Of a DNA stretch of 64,000 nt, positions 8,072-16,417 are shown piece by piece. A program made the translations under genes and the position numbers. The notes beneath the pieces are model-generated. The model did no database searches. It was not told the origin of the DNA and saw only the letters and a program-made list of their open reading frames with translations. Source of the DNA: Bhargavaea ullalensis (GTDB lineage: Bacteria; Bacillota; Bacilli; Bacillales_A; Planococcaceae); the NCBI RefSeq assembly GCF_040545425.1, contig NZ_JBEPLW010000001.1. One strand, given 5' to 3'. The number at the start of each line of letters is the position of its first letter. Within the stretch, counting starts at the first letter, position 1.

Positions 8072-8806
8072 ATGCCGATCGGCCTGCTGACCCTGCTGCT
8101 CGCCGCAGGGTTTGTCTTGATTCACTTGTTCTCAAGAAAAATGATCTTCCTCGATGGCACGCCGAGAAGCCGGCTGCTGTCGGGCGCGGGCGGCGTCGCC
8201 GTCGCCTACGTCTTCCTGCGCCTGCTGCCGAACCTCGCCGACTACGAGGAAGAACTGAAAGGGACGCTGACGTACGCCACCAACCGATTCCTGGAACACC
8301 ATCTGTACATCATCGCGCTTGCCGGCCTCGTCATCTACTACGGCCTCGAACAGCTCGCCGAATCGTCGAAAAGGCGCCGCGACGCCGCCAGCCAAAACGG
8401 CCGTCCCCGGATCTTCTGGATCCACATCGGCTCATTCGCCCTGCTCAACCTCATCACCGGCTACCTGCTCGTCCACGGCCACTTCCCGCACCTGCACAAC
8501 CGGATCCTCTTCTTCGTCGCGATGGCCCTCAACTTCGTCGTCAACGACTGGGGCCTGCGCAACATTCACAGAAGCCACTACGACCGGTACGGCCGCTGGC
8601 TGCTCGGCCTTGTCATCCTCGCTGGCTGGGCGATCGGCATGACCACGAAGATCGACGACGTCTTCATCTCGTACCTGAGCGCCTTCCTCGCAGGCGGCGT
8701 GATCATGAATGTCATGAAAGAAGAACTGCCGAAGGAGAGGCAGAGCAGCTTCTTGGCGTTCCTGGTCGGGGTGGTGGCGTATTCGGGGATTTTGTTGGCG
8801 GTATGA
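8072..8806 (+). CDS. Multi-span membrane protein, second of a tandem paralogous pair
   Basis: 244 residues from ATG 8072 (GGAGGGATGCCCA before it). It aligns end to end with the preceding protein: FVLIHLFSRK, GGVAVAYVFLRLLPNL, TNRFLEHHLYIIAL, WIHIGSFALLNLITGYLL, MALNFVVNDWGLRN, GGVIMNVMKEELP. The conserved histidines (LEHHLY, WIHIGS) are kept in both copies. Function unknown; a metal or small-ion transporter is a guess based on the ZIP-like helix. Base composition falls sharply just after its stop codon. Confidence 0.75.
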   Translation: MPIGLLTLLLAAGFVLIHLFSRKMIFLDGTPRSRLLSGAGGVAVAYVFLRLLPNLADYEEELKGTLTYATNRFLEHHLYIIALAGLVIYYGLEQLAESSKRRRDAASQNGRPRIFWIHIGSFALLNLITGYLLVHGHFPHLHNRILFFVAMALNFVVNDWGLRNIHRSHYDRYGRWLLGLVILAGWAIGMTTKIDDVFISYLSAFLAGGVIMNVMKEELPKERQSSFLAFLVGVVAYSGILLAV

Positions 8807-8831
8807 ATGAAAGTGAATGATCAGTTAATTA

Positions 8832-8840
8832 TGGTAGAAT
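8832..8840 (+). promoter_or_regulatory. Possible extended -10 promoter for the NUDIX-helicase operon
   Basis: TGGTAGAAT fits an extended -10 element (TGnTAnAAT) 32 bp upstream of the NUDIX start. No clear -35 is seen. Confidence 0.35.
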
Positions 8841-8871
8841 GGAAAGGACTTGGAAGCTGGGGGGGAGCGTC

Positions 8872-9291
8872 ATGAAGAGAGAGATACACGTTGTTGGAGC
8901 AGTAATTTGGCAGAATGGAAAAATACTTTGCGCCCAAAGGGGAGCTTTGAAAACACTCGCATTTAAGTGGGAGTTTCCTGGCGGCAAAGTGGAACGAGGG
9001 GAAACACCTGAAGACGCATTGAAACGAGAAATCAATGAAGAAATGAACTTTAAAATCCGAATCGGTGAACAAGTTGAGCACACTGTTCATGAATATGATT
9101 TCGGCATCGTTCATTTAACGACCTATCATTGCGAGCTAGAAAATGGTGAACCAACAATAACAGAACACGTGGCGGTCAGATGGCTCTATCCGAGCGAGTT
9201 AGCTACACTAGACTGGGCTCCGGCGGATATTCCGGCGATCGAAAAGCTCATGCTTAGCGAGGTGGACGGGAATGCAACAAGGAATTTATGA
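8872..9291 (+). CDS. NUDIX hydrolase, MutT/NudG-like (deoxy)nucleoside triphosphate pyrophosphohydrolase
   Basis: 139 residues from ATG 8872, with GGGGGAGCG just upstream. A complete NUDIX box is present: GG-x5-E-x7-REINEE. The opening (IHVVGAVIWQNGKILCAQRG) and the WEFPGGK segment match the MutT/NudG branch that hydrolyses damaged or modified nucleoside triphosphates. The gene is low in GC (about 42% by eye, against about 60% around it). Its last 20 bp overlap the start of the large helicase gene, so both are made from one message. In this setting it may act on nucleotides as part of the helicase system rather than in general housekeeping; that is inference. Confidence 0.9.
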   Translation: MKREIHVVGAVIWQNGKILCAQRGALKTLAFKWEFPGGKVERGETPEDALKREINEEMNFKIRIGEQVEHTVHEYDFGIVHLTTYHCELENGEPTITEHVAVRWLYPSELATLDWAPADIPAIEKLMLSEVDGNATRNL

Positions 9292-12200
9292 ACAGTTAAT
9301 TAACGAGAAAATCCGTACGGACTTGAATGCACTTTCACTCGAGTTATATGCAATCCATACAGACCAGCTAGACGAGGAGGAAGCGAAAACATTCTTGTCC
9401 GCATACATAGGTGCCGTCACGAAAAAGGCTTTAGGTTTAATTAGGGAACAACAAACAGACCACACACTCTTGTCACAGATCCGTGTATGCAATGAAGTGA
9501 TCGAAACACTCAGCAATCAACTGGAACGGGAAGAGTTTCTCGAGTTGAAGTTAGATGAAAAAGGGGAAGTCCTGACCTCTATTTATGAAAGATTGAATTC
9601 AGTCTATGCAATTAAAGACGAAAAACCAGTTCGGCCGATCACATCTCTTTCGCAAAGTTCCTTATTCACCGGGTCTCAGGCAGAGCCGAATATGCTGGAG
9701 GAACTTCGGAAAGAAGTCTTATCGTCTGATGAAATCGATTGGCTCGTTTCATTCGTCAAATGGTCAGGAACACGAATTATTTTGGATGAACTGAAAACCT
9801 TTACAGAACGAGGTGGAAAACTTCGAATCATCACCACGTCTTACATGGAAGCGACTGACTATAAAGCGTTAGAAGAGCTAAACAAGTTACCAAACACAGA
9901 GATCCGTGTCTCACTGGATAAGGAGCGTACCCGTCTTCATGCTAAAGCTTATTTGTTCAAGCGAGAAACCGGCTTTAGCACAGCATATATTGGGTCGTCC
10001 AATCTCTCAAATCCCGCACTCACTTCTGGACTCGAGTGGAACTTAAAAGTAACTGAACAAGACTCATTTGACATTATTCGTAAGTTCAAGGCAACCTTTG
10101 AAAGCTACTGGAATGATGAGGAATTCCGCTCGCTTTCTGAACCAAATACATGGTTCATGCTCCGCTCTTCTCTGACAAGTGACCGGGTGGCAGAGCGCCA
10201 GATTGTGTACAACTTGGACATCCGTCCTTACTATTATCAGCAAGAGATCTTAGATGAACTTGAGGCAGAACGAGTTGTTCACGGACGGTTTCGGAATCTA
10301 GTTGTCGCAGCAACAGGCGTTGGGAAAACGGTGATTTCAGCATTCGATTTCAAACGAATGTTAAAGAAAAAGCCAGATGCTCGTTTACTATTTATCGCTC
10401 ACCGAGAGGAAATTTTAACTCAAAGCATGGCGACTTTTCGAGCCATCTTAAAAGATGCCAACTTCGGTGAGTTATTTGTTGGTCGTCATGTTCCAAACTC
10501 GCTTGATCAGCTGTTTATGAGTATCCAAAGCTGGAACAGCAAGCAGATGGAAAATCTAACGACCTCTGGATTTTACGATTTTATCATCATCGATGAGTTC
10601 CACCATGCTGCGGCTCCGTCTTATCAGCGGTTACTCTCCTATTACCAGCCAGCAATCTTACTAGGATTAACGGCAACGCCGGAACGGATGGACCAGAAGA
10701 GCATCTTCTCATTCTTCGATGATTATATCGCATCGGAAATGCGGTTAACTGAAGCAATCAATCGGAAGCTCCTCGCTCCGTTCCAATACTTTTGTGTGAC
10801 GGACATTGTTGATCTCACATCAATCAAATGGACACGAAAAGGCTATGATTTGGAGCAGTTATCTAATTTATATACAGCGAATGACCGTCGAAGCGACTTA
10901 ATCATCGATGCGATCCAGCGGTATGTTACATCGGTTGAAACGGTTAAGGGCCTAGGTTTTTGTGTTTCTGTCGAGCACGCAAAATATATGGCTTCTTATT
11001 TCAATAAAAAAGGCATTTCATCCATCGCATTGCACGGAAAATCGGGGGATGAAGAAAGAACTGAAGCGAAACAAAGATTGGAAAGCGGGGAAGTGAAGTT
11101 CATTTTCGTTGTGGATTTATACAACGAAGGGATTGATATCCCGGCTGTTAATACAATCCTATTCCTTCGCCCGACCGAAAGTTTAACAGTTTTCCTCCAA
11201 CAACTTGGTCGAGGACTCCGTTTGCATGAAGACAAAGAGTGTCTCACTGTTTTGGACTTCGTGGGACAAGCCCATCAAGACTACCCATTCGAAGATAAAT
11301 TCAGAGCGCTCGTAGGGCCTTCGAAGCACTCGATTAAATACTATGTAGAAAATGGGTTCTCTTACTTGCCGAAAGGGTCCGTCATCTTGATGGAACGTCA
11401 GGCAAAAGAATACATTTTGAGAAATGTAAAAACAACTAAGGTATCTAAAAAACAGTTGATCGCTAAAATCCAATACTTCGAGCAAGACACAGGGCTCCCG
11501 CTAACTTTGTTGAATTTTTTAAGGTACGAGGGCTTAACCCTCTATGATTTTTATGGAAGTCGAAACCGTTTGTTTGAGGGTTTGAAGGCTGAAGGAGGAA
11601 TGAGGGAACCTTATTCGAATCCGTATAAGGAAACACTAAAAAAGCAGCTGCATAAATTAGCTCATCTAGATTCCACAGATCTCTTAAATTTCCTAGCTCG
11701 ATATATTGAAGGAGAGGAGCCGACGACCAAGGAACAATACTTAATGGTGGGCATGCTGTATTATTCCTTGTTTGAGCGAACACCTGAACAGTTAGGTTAT
11801 ACCACTATGGATGAGACCCTTAGATCATTGCTCTCATTTGACGAAAATAAGCAAGAACTCCAAGGTGTCCTCCATGTTTGTTATGAAAATATCCATCACG
11901 TGGATCGTCCATCTCCATTCCCATTTGTTTCTCCACTTCGTGTCCATGGCCAGTATACGACCGATCAAGTTATGGCTGCATTTGGATTCAATAACGATAA
12001 AAAGGCTGCCCGTCTGCAAGCAGGCGTCAAATATTTCCCTGATCTGAAAACAGATGTCTTTTTCATTACACTGAATAAATCTAATAAGGACTTTTCCGAA
12101 ACCACGATGTATGAAGACTATGCAATTAGCAGTCAGTTGTTCCATTGGCAATCACAAAATCAAACAAAAGACACAAGCACCACGGCACAGCGGTATATTC

Positions 12201-12403
12201 ACCACCGGGAGAATGACCATCAAATTGCTTTATTTGTAAGAGAAACAAAAACAATTGAAGGCAACTTGGCAGCGCCGTATACCTTTTTAGGAACCGCTGA
12301 TTATGTTAGCCACGAAGGAAGCGAACCAGTTAGCTTTGTCTGGAAACTACACACTCCGATGCCCGGGCAACTCGTACCCATCGCGAACAAAAGTATATTG
12401 TAA
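9272..12403 (+). CDS. PLD-like nuclease / SF2 helicase / DUF3427 fusion protein
   Basis: 1043 residues. The N-terminal part (about 115-300) is a phospholipase-D-type nuclease domain with one HKD-like motif: H223-A-K225 followed by GSSN at 241-244. Next comes a superfamily 2 helicase: Walker A with K352 in ATGVGKT, DEFHH (D441-H445), motif III LTATPER, and motif VI QQLGRGLR (643-650). The last 300 residues fit DUF3427. PLD-helicase-DUF3427 proteins are known from many genomes, often beside a small NUDIX gene as here; their role is not established to my knowledge. The GC content is far below that of the flanks, which suggests horizontal transfer. A role in DNA restriction or phage defence is inferred from domain content only. 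Confidence 0.92.
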   Translation: MQQGIYEQLINEKIRTDLNALSLELYAIHTDQLDEEEAKTFLSAYIGAVTKKALGLIREQQTDHTLLSQIRVCNEVIETLSNQLEREEFLELKLDEKGEVLTSIYERLNSVYAIKDEKPVRPITSLSQSSLFTGSQAEPNMLEELRKEVLSSDEIDWLVSFVKWSGTRIILDELKTFTERGGKLRIITTSYMEATDYKALEELNKLPNTEIRVSLDKERTRLHAKAYLFKRETGFSTAYIGSSNLSNPALTSGLEWNLKVTEQDSFDIIRKFKATFESYWNDEEFRSLSEPNTWFMLRSSLTSDRVAERQIVYNLDIRPYYYQQEILDELEAERVVHGRFRNLVVAATGVGKTVISAFDFKRMLKKKPDARLLFIAHREEILTQSMATFRAILKDANFGELFVGRHVPNSLDQLFMSIQSWNSKQMENLTTSGFYDFIIIDEFHHAAAPSYQRLLSYYQPAILLGLTATPERMDQKSIFSFFDDYIASEMRLTEAINRKLLAPFQYFCVTDIVDLTSIKWTRKGYDLEQLSNLYTANDRRSDLIIDAIQRYVTSVETVKGLGFCVSVEHAKYMASYFNKKGISSIALHGKSGDEERTEAKQRLESGEVKFIFVVDLYNEGIDIPAVNTILFLRPTESLTVFLQQLGRGLRLHEDKECLTVLDFVGQAHQDYPFEDKFRALVGPSKHSIKYYVENGFSYLPKGSVILMERQAKEYILRNVKTTKVSKKQLIAKIQYFEQDTGLPLTLLNFLRYEGLTLYDFYGSRNRLFEGLKAEGGMREPYSNPYKETLKKQLHKLAHLDSTDLLNFLARYIEGEEPTTKEQYLMVGMLYYSLFERTPEQLGYTTMDETLRSLLSFDENKQELQGVLHVCYENIHHVDRPSPFPFVSPLRVHGQYTTDQVMAAFGFNNDKKAARLQAGVKYFPDLKTDVFFITLNKSNKDFSETTMYEDYAISSQLFHWQSQNQTKDTSTTAQRYIHHRENDHQIALFVRETKTIEGNLAAPYTFLGTADYVSHEGSEPVSFVWKLHTPMPGQLVPIANKSIL

Positions 12404-12494
12404 AAGCTTGAGGTGCAGAGAGGATCTCGACCGGTTATTCTAATCTGGATAACTTTTTCAGAGAACTATCTACTACTTATACGGAGGAATATCG

Positions 12495-12770
12495 ATGAAC
12501 GTACTTCGTGTTTCGCTGAAAGGGTTCGGTATCGCAATGATTGTGCTCGGAATGTTCCTGGGTATTGAAACATTGGATAGCGGGGCACACCAAGACATGC
12601 AGGACGGTGGTTTTGCTGGCAGGCTGTCCGGATTGGCGATATTCATATCTGGCATCTCCATCGGCCTGTTAATGCTCGGTGTGGCAGCACTTCTCGAAAT
12701 ACACCAGGGGGCTGCTTCGAACGTGGGATCACTGCAGTCGGAGGGAGAAAGTAAATCAGTAAATGATTGA
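12495..12770 (+). CDS. Small two-helix membrane protein
   Basis: 91 residues, start ATG 12495 behind ACGGAGGAATATCG. Two hydrophobic helices (about 11-27 and 43-68) enclose a short polar loop containing GAHQDMQDGGFAG; the C-terminus is polar. I do not recognise a family. It lies at the right border of the low-GC operon, and the next gene encodes an AAC(6')-like acetyltransferase 65 bp downstream. Confidence 0.6.
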   Translation: MNVLRVSLKGFGIAMIVLGMFLGIETLDSGAHQDMQDGGFAGRLSGLAIFISGISIGLLMLGVAALLEIHQGAASNVGSLQSEGESKSVND

Positions 12771-12835
12771 CGGGCGGGTGACCCGTTTGCTGACCGGTTG
12801 ATGGAGAATTTTAAGACAGAAAGAGAAGGGATCAA

Positions 12836-13270
12836 ATGATCAGGCAAGCAACACTTCAAGACAGTATGGAAGTCGCCACTCTCGCCGACCGGCTCTGGCC
12901 CGGTCAGGGCGTACAGGAATTCCAAACGGAGATGCAGGAGCTTCTCGCAAGTGATCAAGCGGCCGTCTTTCTAACACTCACCGGCGATAAGCCGGTCGGA
13001 TTCGCACAGGTTCAGCTTCGGCATGATTATGTGGAAGGGACGTCCACGAGTCCGGTCGGTTATCTGGAGGGGCTTTTCGTCGAAGAAGGCTACCGTCAGG
13101 AGGGGCTGGCCCGGGATCTTGTATATCGCTGCGAGGAATGGGCCAGACAACAGGGGTGCACGGAGTTTGCGAGTGATTGTGAACTCGGAAATGATGTGAG
13201 CCGTGATGTTCATCTGCACCTCGGATTTAAAGAGGTGAACCGAATTATCGCCTTCGCAAAAAAACTTTAG
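12836..13270 (+). CDS. GNAT acetyltransferase resembling aminoglycoside 6'-N-acetyltransferase AAC(6')
   Basis: 144 residues, a full single GNAT domain. The order of motifs, RLWPG, FAQVQLRHDYVEG, SPVGYLEGLFVEEGYRQEGLARDL, EWARQQGC, ASDCELGN and VHLHLGFKEVNRIIAFAKKL, follows that of AAC(6')-I type enzymes, which use acetyl-CoA to modify the 6'-amino group of kanamycin-class drugs. The YRQEGLA segment replaces the usual RGxG with a Q-E-G, keeping the acetyl-CoA loop shape. Distant homologues with this pattern exist in chromosomes without conferring strong resistance, so activity on drugs is not assured. RBS AGAAGGGATCAA; a terminator follows. Confidence 0.75.
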   Translation: MIRQATLQDSMEVATLADRLWPGQGVQEFQTEMQELLASDQAAVFLTLTGDKPVGFAQVQLRHDYVEGTSTSPVGYLEGLFVEEGYRQEGLARDLVYRCEEWARQQGCTEFASDCELGNDVSRDVHLHLGFKEVNRIIAFAKKL

Positions 13271-13273
13271 AAG

Positions 13274-13302
13274 AACCGTTCTGTCCGGCAGAGCGGTTTT
13301 TT
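13274..13302 (+). terminator. Rho-independent terminator
   Basis: AACCGTTCTG (13274-13283) pairs with CAGAGCGGTT (13289-13298), then TTTT. Confidence 0.8.
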
Positions 13303-13380
13303 CTTCCACCGGAAGGCGAAGATGAGCGGAAACGGGTATACTGGATAAAGCATTCAATGCGATGAATTTGAGGTGATTCG

Positions 13381-14568
13381 GTGTATAAATTATTGTCCCA
13401 TAACGACCTGGACGGCATCGGCTGCGGCATCGTGGCAAAGATGGCGTTTAGGGATGACGTGAACGTTCGGTATAACTCGGTTCAGGTGCTCGACCGCGAA
13501 GTGGAGAAGTTTCTCGACAGCGGCGACAAGGCGACCGAACTGATCATCACCGATCTGTCGGTGAATGAAGACAACGAAGCCCGGCTTGAGGAATTCCGCA
13601 AGGCCGGCGGGAAGGTCGTCTTGATCGATCATCACAAGACGGCGCTTCACTTGAACGAATACGAATGGGGACGCGTGCAGGTGGAAGAGGAAGAGGGACG
13701 CCTGGCATGCGCCACGTCGCTTCTGTACCGCCACCTGATCGGGGAAGGGTTCCTGGAGCCGACGCGTGCCGCGGACGAGTTCGTGGAGCTTGTGCGGCAG
13801 TACGACACATGGGAATGGGAGAAGAACGGCAATGACAAGGCCCGCCAGCTCAATGCCCTGTTCTTCCTCGTGTCGTTCGATGAATTCGAGTCGATGATGC
13901 TTGAGCGGCTCCAGGAGAGCGGTCCGTTCAAGTTCAGTTCGTTCGAGAAGAAGCTGCTGGACATGGAAGACGACAAGATGGTCCGCTACATCCGCAAGAA
14001 AAGGCGGGAAATGGTCCAGCTTGAGGCGGACGGGCTGTATGCGGGCGTTGTGCACGCGGAGTCGTATCACTCTGAACTGGGCAATGAGCTCGGCAAAGAC
14101 AATCCGCATCTCGACTATATCGTCATCTTGAACATGGGCGGGCGCAAAGTGTCGTTCCGGACGGTCCATGACGATGTAGACGTGTCGGAAGTCGCCGGGG
14201 GATTCGGCGGCGGCGGCCACGCCAAGGCGAGCGGCGCCTCGATGTCGAAGGAAGCGTTCGACCTGTATGTGGTCGAGTCGTTCCACAAAGATCCGCTGCG
14301 CGAAGACGCGCGCCACACCCGCTACAACGTGAAGGAGTCCCAGTTCGGGACGATTTACCGCGCGCCGGAAGGGGACCTGTACTATATCCACCCGCTTGAA
14401 GGCCGCTGGGGCGTCGAACGCAACGGCAACAAGCTTGAGGAGACCTACGGGTCGTTTGCGGACGCAGAGAAGGCCCTGAAGCGCGAGAAGGGCGTCTGGC
14501 TGCTCAATGATGATCAGTTCGTGAAGTTTTTGATGAAGCGTTTGGAAAAGGCGGAGCAGGAAGGCTGA
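13381..14568 (+). CDS. nrnB: DHH-family phosphoesterase, NrnB-like (oligoribonuclease / cyclic-nucleotide phosphodiesterase)
   Basis: 395 residues from GTG 13381 (TTTGAGGTGATTCG before it). DHH-superfamily motifs: SHNDLDGIGC (motif I), LIITDLSVN (motif II), the DHHKT motif, and the C-terminal DHHA1 signature GGFGGGGHAKASG. Length and opening match YngD/NrnB of Bacillus subtilis, a nano-RNase and phosphodiesterase. It would degrade 2-5-nt RNA fragments in the cytoplasm. The 55-aa zinc-ribbon gene follows at 24 bp. Confidence 0.78.
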   Translation: MYKLLSHNDLDGIGCGIVAKMAFRDDVNVRYNSVQVLDREVEKFLDSGDKATELIITDLSVNEDNEARLEEFRKAGGKVVLIDHHKTALHLNEYEWGRVQVEEEEGRLACATSLLYRHLIGEGFLEPTRAADEFVELVRQYDTWEWEKNGNDKARQLNALFFLVSFDEFESMMLERLQESGPFKFSSFEKKLLDMEDDKMVRYIRKKRREMVQLEADGLYAGVVHAESYHSELGNELGKDNPHLDYIVILNMGGRKVSFRTVHDDVDVSEVAGGFGGGGHAKASGASMSKEAFDLYVVESFHKDPLREDARHTRYNVKESQFGTIYRAPEGDLYYIHPLEGRWGVERNGNKLEETYGSFADAEKALKREKGVWLLNDDQFVKFLMKRLEKAEQEG

Positions 14569-14592
14569 AAATCTTTCTGAGGGGGAACCGGC

Positions 14593-14760
14593 ATGCATGA
14601 GCGGGTCGGAACGTGCGAAGTGTGCGGCAGGGAAGTGTTTTGCCTGAACGGGTTTTTGAACGGCGTGGCGGAAAACGGACGGCTTCGCTGCTTTGATTGT
14701 GCGGACCGGGAAGACGTTGCCGCCGATGCCCGGAAGGAAGAAGAAAAGCGAACAGAGTAA
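14593..14760 (+). CDS. Small zinc-ribbon protein (55 aa)
   Basis: Start ATG 14593, preceded by TGAGGGGGAACC; stop TAA 14758-14760. The protein has two CxxC knuckles, CEVC (8-11) and CFDC (33-36), separated by 21 residues, a layout that binds one zinc ion, followed by a charged tail. No family name can be given. It is 24 bp after the nrnB-like gene and likely co-transcribed; the DnaA-box-like cluster starts right after its stop codon. Confidence 0.6.
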   Translation: MHERVGTCEVCGREVFCLNGFLNGVAENGRLRCFDCADREDVAADARKEEEKRTE

Positions 14761-14761
14761 G

Positions 14762-14868
14762 ATATCCACTTGTGGACTGCCGGAAAATCCGCAGCGACTA
14801 TCCACATGTTGATGGATCCAATGATAAGAAAATGGTTGTGGATAACCGTTTGAAAAAACTTATCCACG
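14762..14868. promoter_or_regulatory. Cluster of DnaA-box-like sites
   Basis: Sites compared with TTATCCACA: CTATCCACA at 14798-14806 (8/9), TGTGGATAA at 14837-14845 (9/9, minus strand), TTATCCACG at 14860-14868 (8/9), and ATATCCACT at 14762-14770 (7/9). The stretch is also AT-richer than its flanks. DnaA binding here is likely; whether the site serves as an origin remnant, a DnaA titration site or a regulator is not visible. Confidence 0.6.
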
Positions 14869-14880
14869 GAAATCCATAGA

Positions 14881-14906
14881 AAAAACCCGCCAATCGGCGG
14901 GTTTTT
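14881..14906. terminator. Bidirectional terminator between the zinc-ribbon and parR-like genes
   Basis: AAAAACCCGCC-AATC-GGCGGGTTTTT, a near-perfect inverted repeat with T-runs on both strands, placed between convergent genes. Confidence 0.9.
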
Positions 14907-14913
14907 CACGTTC

Positions 14914-15279
14914 TTATGCAAACGGGTCGTCAAAGTCGTCCAGTGCTCCCCAAGCGGGGGCGGGTTCCTTCGGTTTCTCGGGTTGCGGCTCTTCTTCTTC
15001 TTCGATCAGGAATGCTTTTGGCATCGGCTGAGGGAAGGGCGGCCGGTAGTCGGCGCCGTCGAGCTCGAAGTTGATCTTCCTCGGCATCACTTCGGCGACG
15101 TCGACGAAGCCGGTCTGGCGATACAGCTGCTGGGCGGCGTACAGGAAGAAGTTCGACAGGTCGGACTGAGTGTTGATCCAGTCCATGAACTCCGGTGTAA
15201 GGTCGCGGCTCAGGTAGATGTTGATGCGCTCGCCTGTTGTGTATTCCTTACTTCGTGTCCGCGCCACTTGCGACGACAC
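14914..15279 (-). CDS. ParR-like DNA-binding partner of an actin-like ATPase
   Basis: 121 residues (GTG start). The N-terminal part has a ribbon-helix-helix look: ERINIYLSRDLTPEFMDWINTQSDLSNFFLYAAQQLY, a beta strand followed by two helices. The C-terminus is long, proline-rich and acidic and ends in ALDDFDDPFA; in ParR proteins such a tail binds the actin-like filament. The gene overlaps the 3' end of the ParM-like gene by 32 bp on the same strand. The assignment rests on gene order, size and the fold pattern, not on recognisable identity. The exact start is uncertain. Confidence 0.6.
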   Translation of the reverse strand: MSSQVARTRSKEYTTGERINIYLSRDLTPEFMDWINTQSDLSNFFLYAAQQLYRQTGFVDVAEVMPRKINFELDGADYRPPFPQPMPKAFLIEEEEEPQPEKPKEPAPAWGALDDFDDPFA

Positions 15280-16417
15280 CTAATTCTTTTTCTTTTTGCT
15301 GTTCGTAACGCGGGGAGCAAGTGTAGACGAGCAGGCCGCGCGCGTTGACGAACATCGGGTCGGTGAGGAAGGTGACATTGATCATCCGGCCCTTGGAGTT
15401 CAGGATCTGCTGGAGGTATTTCTTGAGGATGGCCGCGCCGCCGCCGTAGATGAAGACGTACGGGTCATCCTTCATGTCGTCGATCTTGTTGATGATCGGC
15501 CGGCTGAGCTGCTGGGCGAGCTGCATGAGGCCGGTCTGGGACTCCGCCAGCAGTTCGTTGTGGCGGGGGTGCTCAGGGTCGAAGTAGATCTCGTTGAACT
15601 CGGCCATGGAGTCGATCGACTTGCGCGGGTGGTTGCGGTTCCAGCGCTTGATGATCTCGCTGACGGCCGTTTTCACACCGAAGTTGAGGCCTTCCGACAG
15701 TTTCGGATTGAATTTGACGCCTTCCGTCACGACGATTTCCGTTGTGCCCGAGCCGATGTCAAAGTGAAGGAGTGTTTTGTCGCTGAAGTCGACTTTCATG
15801 ACTTTGTCGCCAATTTCGACTTTGCGTTCGGAGAGCTTGCCGGTTTCGTCGAAGACGACGCCCCACGCGGCGGCGGCGCCTTCCGGAAGGCATTTGCAGT
15901 ACTCGATTTTGATCGTGGCGGTCACGTTGCGGCCGGATGGGTGGTGGAAGATGACTTCGTGTGTGCCCATGTAGCGCGCCGCGTTGTTTTTGGCGGCATC
16001 CTGCGTGATCATGCCGACCGGGAGCGCGACGGACAGGTCGTAGGTTGCGGAGACCTTGTTTTTCTTGTACTCACGGCGCATGGCGTCGATGGCGAGGCCT
16101 GCAAGCGTGACGATGACCGGAATTTCGTCCGTGGACTTATCGGTCTTCTTTTCGAGTTCGATGCCCGGGAGGTTGTCGTTGAGGACCTTCTCCCCGATCA
16201 CATAGCGCTGGCCGTTGATGGAGAGCGCCTTGGAGTTGATCGTCACGTCGATGTTGTTGATCAGATCGTCTGCAGCGATGTCGTCCATGTCCATCAGTTC
16301 CGTCGTTTCGCCCATATACAGCGAATAAACAGTTGGAATGTGAATCGGTTTATGATCTTTCACCCATAATTTTAGTGCGTTGTTCCCGGCATCTGCGCCG
16401 GCTTTGAGTACTGCCAT
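15248..16417 (-). CDS. ParM/StbA-like actin ATPase
   Basis: 389 residues from ATG 16417 (AAGGAG 8 bases upstream; a GTG at 16426 overlaps that site and is less likely). Actin-fold signatures: phosphate 1 GADAGNNALK near the N-terminus, phosphate 2 LLHFDIGSGTTEIVV, and adenosine motif YVFIYGGGAAILKKY. These are features of the ParM/Alp7A group of filament-forming plasmid segregation ATPases. The gene is followed by a ParR-like gene and preceded by an iteron-rich AT-rich region, the arrangement parC-parM-parR. Here it sits on the chromosome, between nrnB and ligD. Chromosomal ParM/StbA-family genes occur in Bacillales; their function is mostly untested. Confidence 0.85.
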   Translation of the reverse strand: MAVLKAGADAGNNALKLWVKDHKPIHIPTVYSLYMGETTELMDMDDIAADDLINNIDVTINSKALSINGQRYVIGEKVLNDNLPGIELEKKTDKSTDEIPVIVTLAGLAIDAMRREYKKNKVSATYDLSVALPVGMITQDAAKNNAARYMGTHEVIFHHPSGRNVTATIKIEYCKCLPEGAAAAWGVVFDETGKLSERKVEIGDKVMKVDFSDKTLLHFDIGSGTTEIVVTEGVKFNPKLSEGLNFGVKTAVSEIIKRWNRNHPRKSIDSMAEFNEIYFDPEHPRHNELLAESQTGLMQLAQQLSRPIINKIDDMKDDPYVFIYGGGAAILKKYLQQILNSKGRMINVTFLTDPMFVNARGLLVYTCSPRYEQQKEKELGVVASGADTK

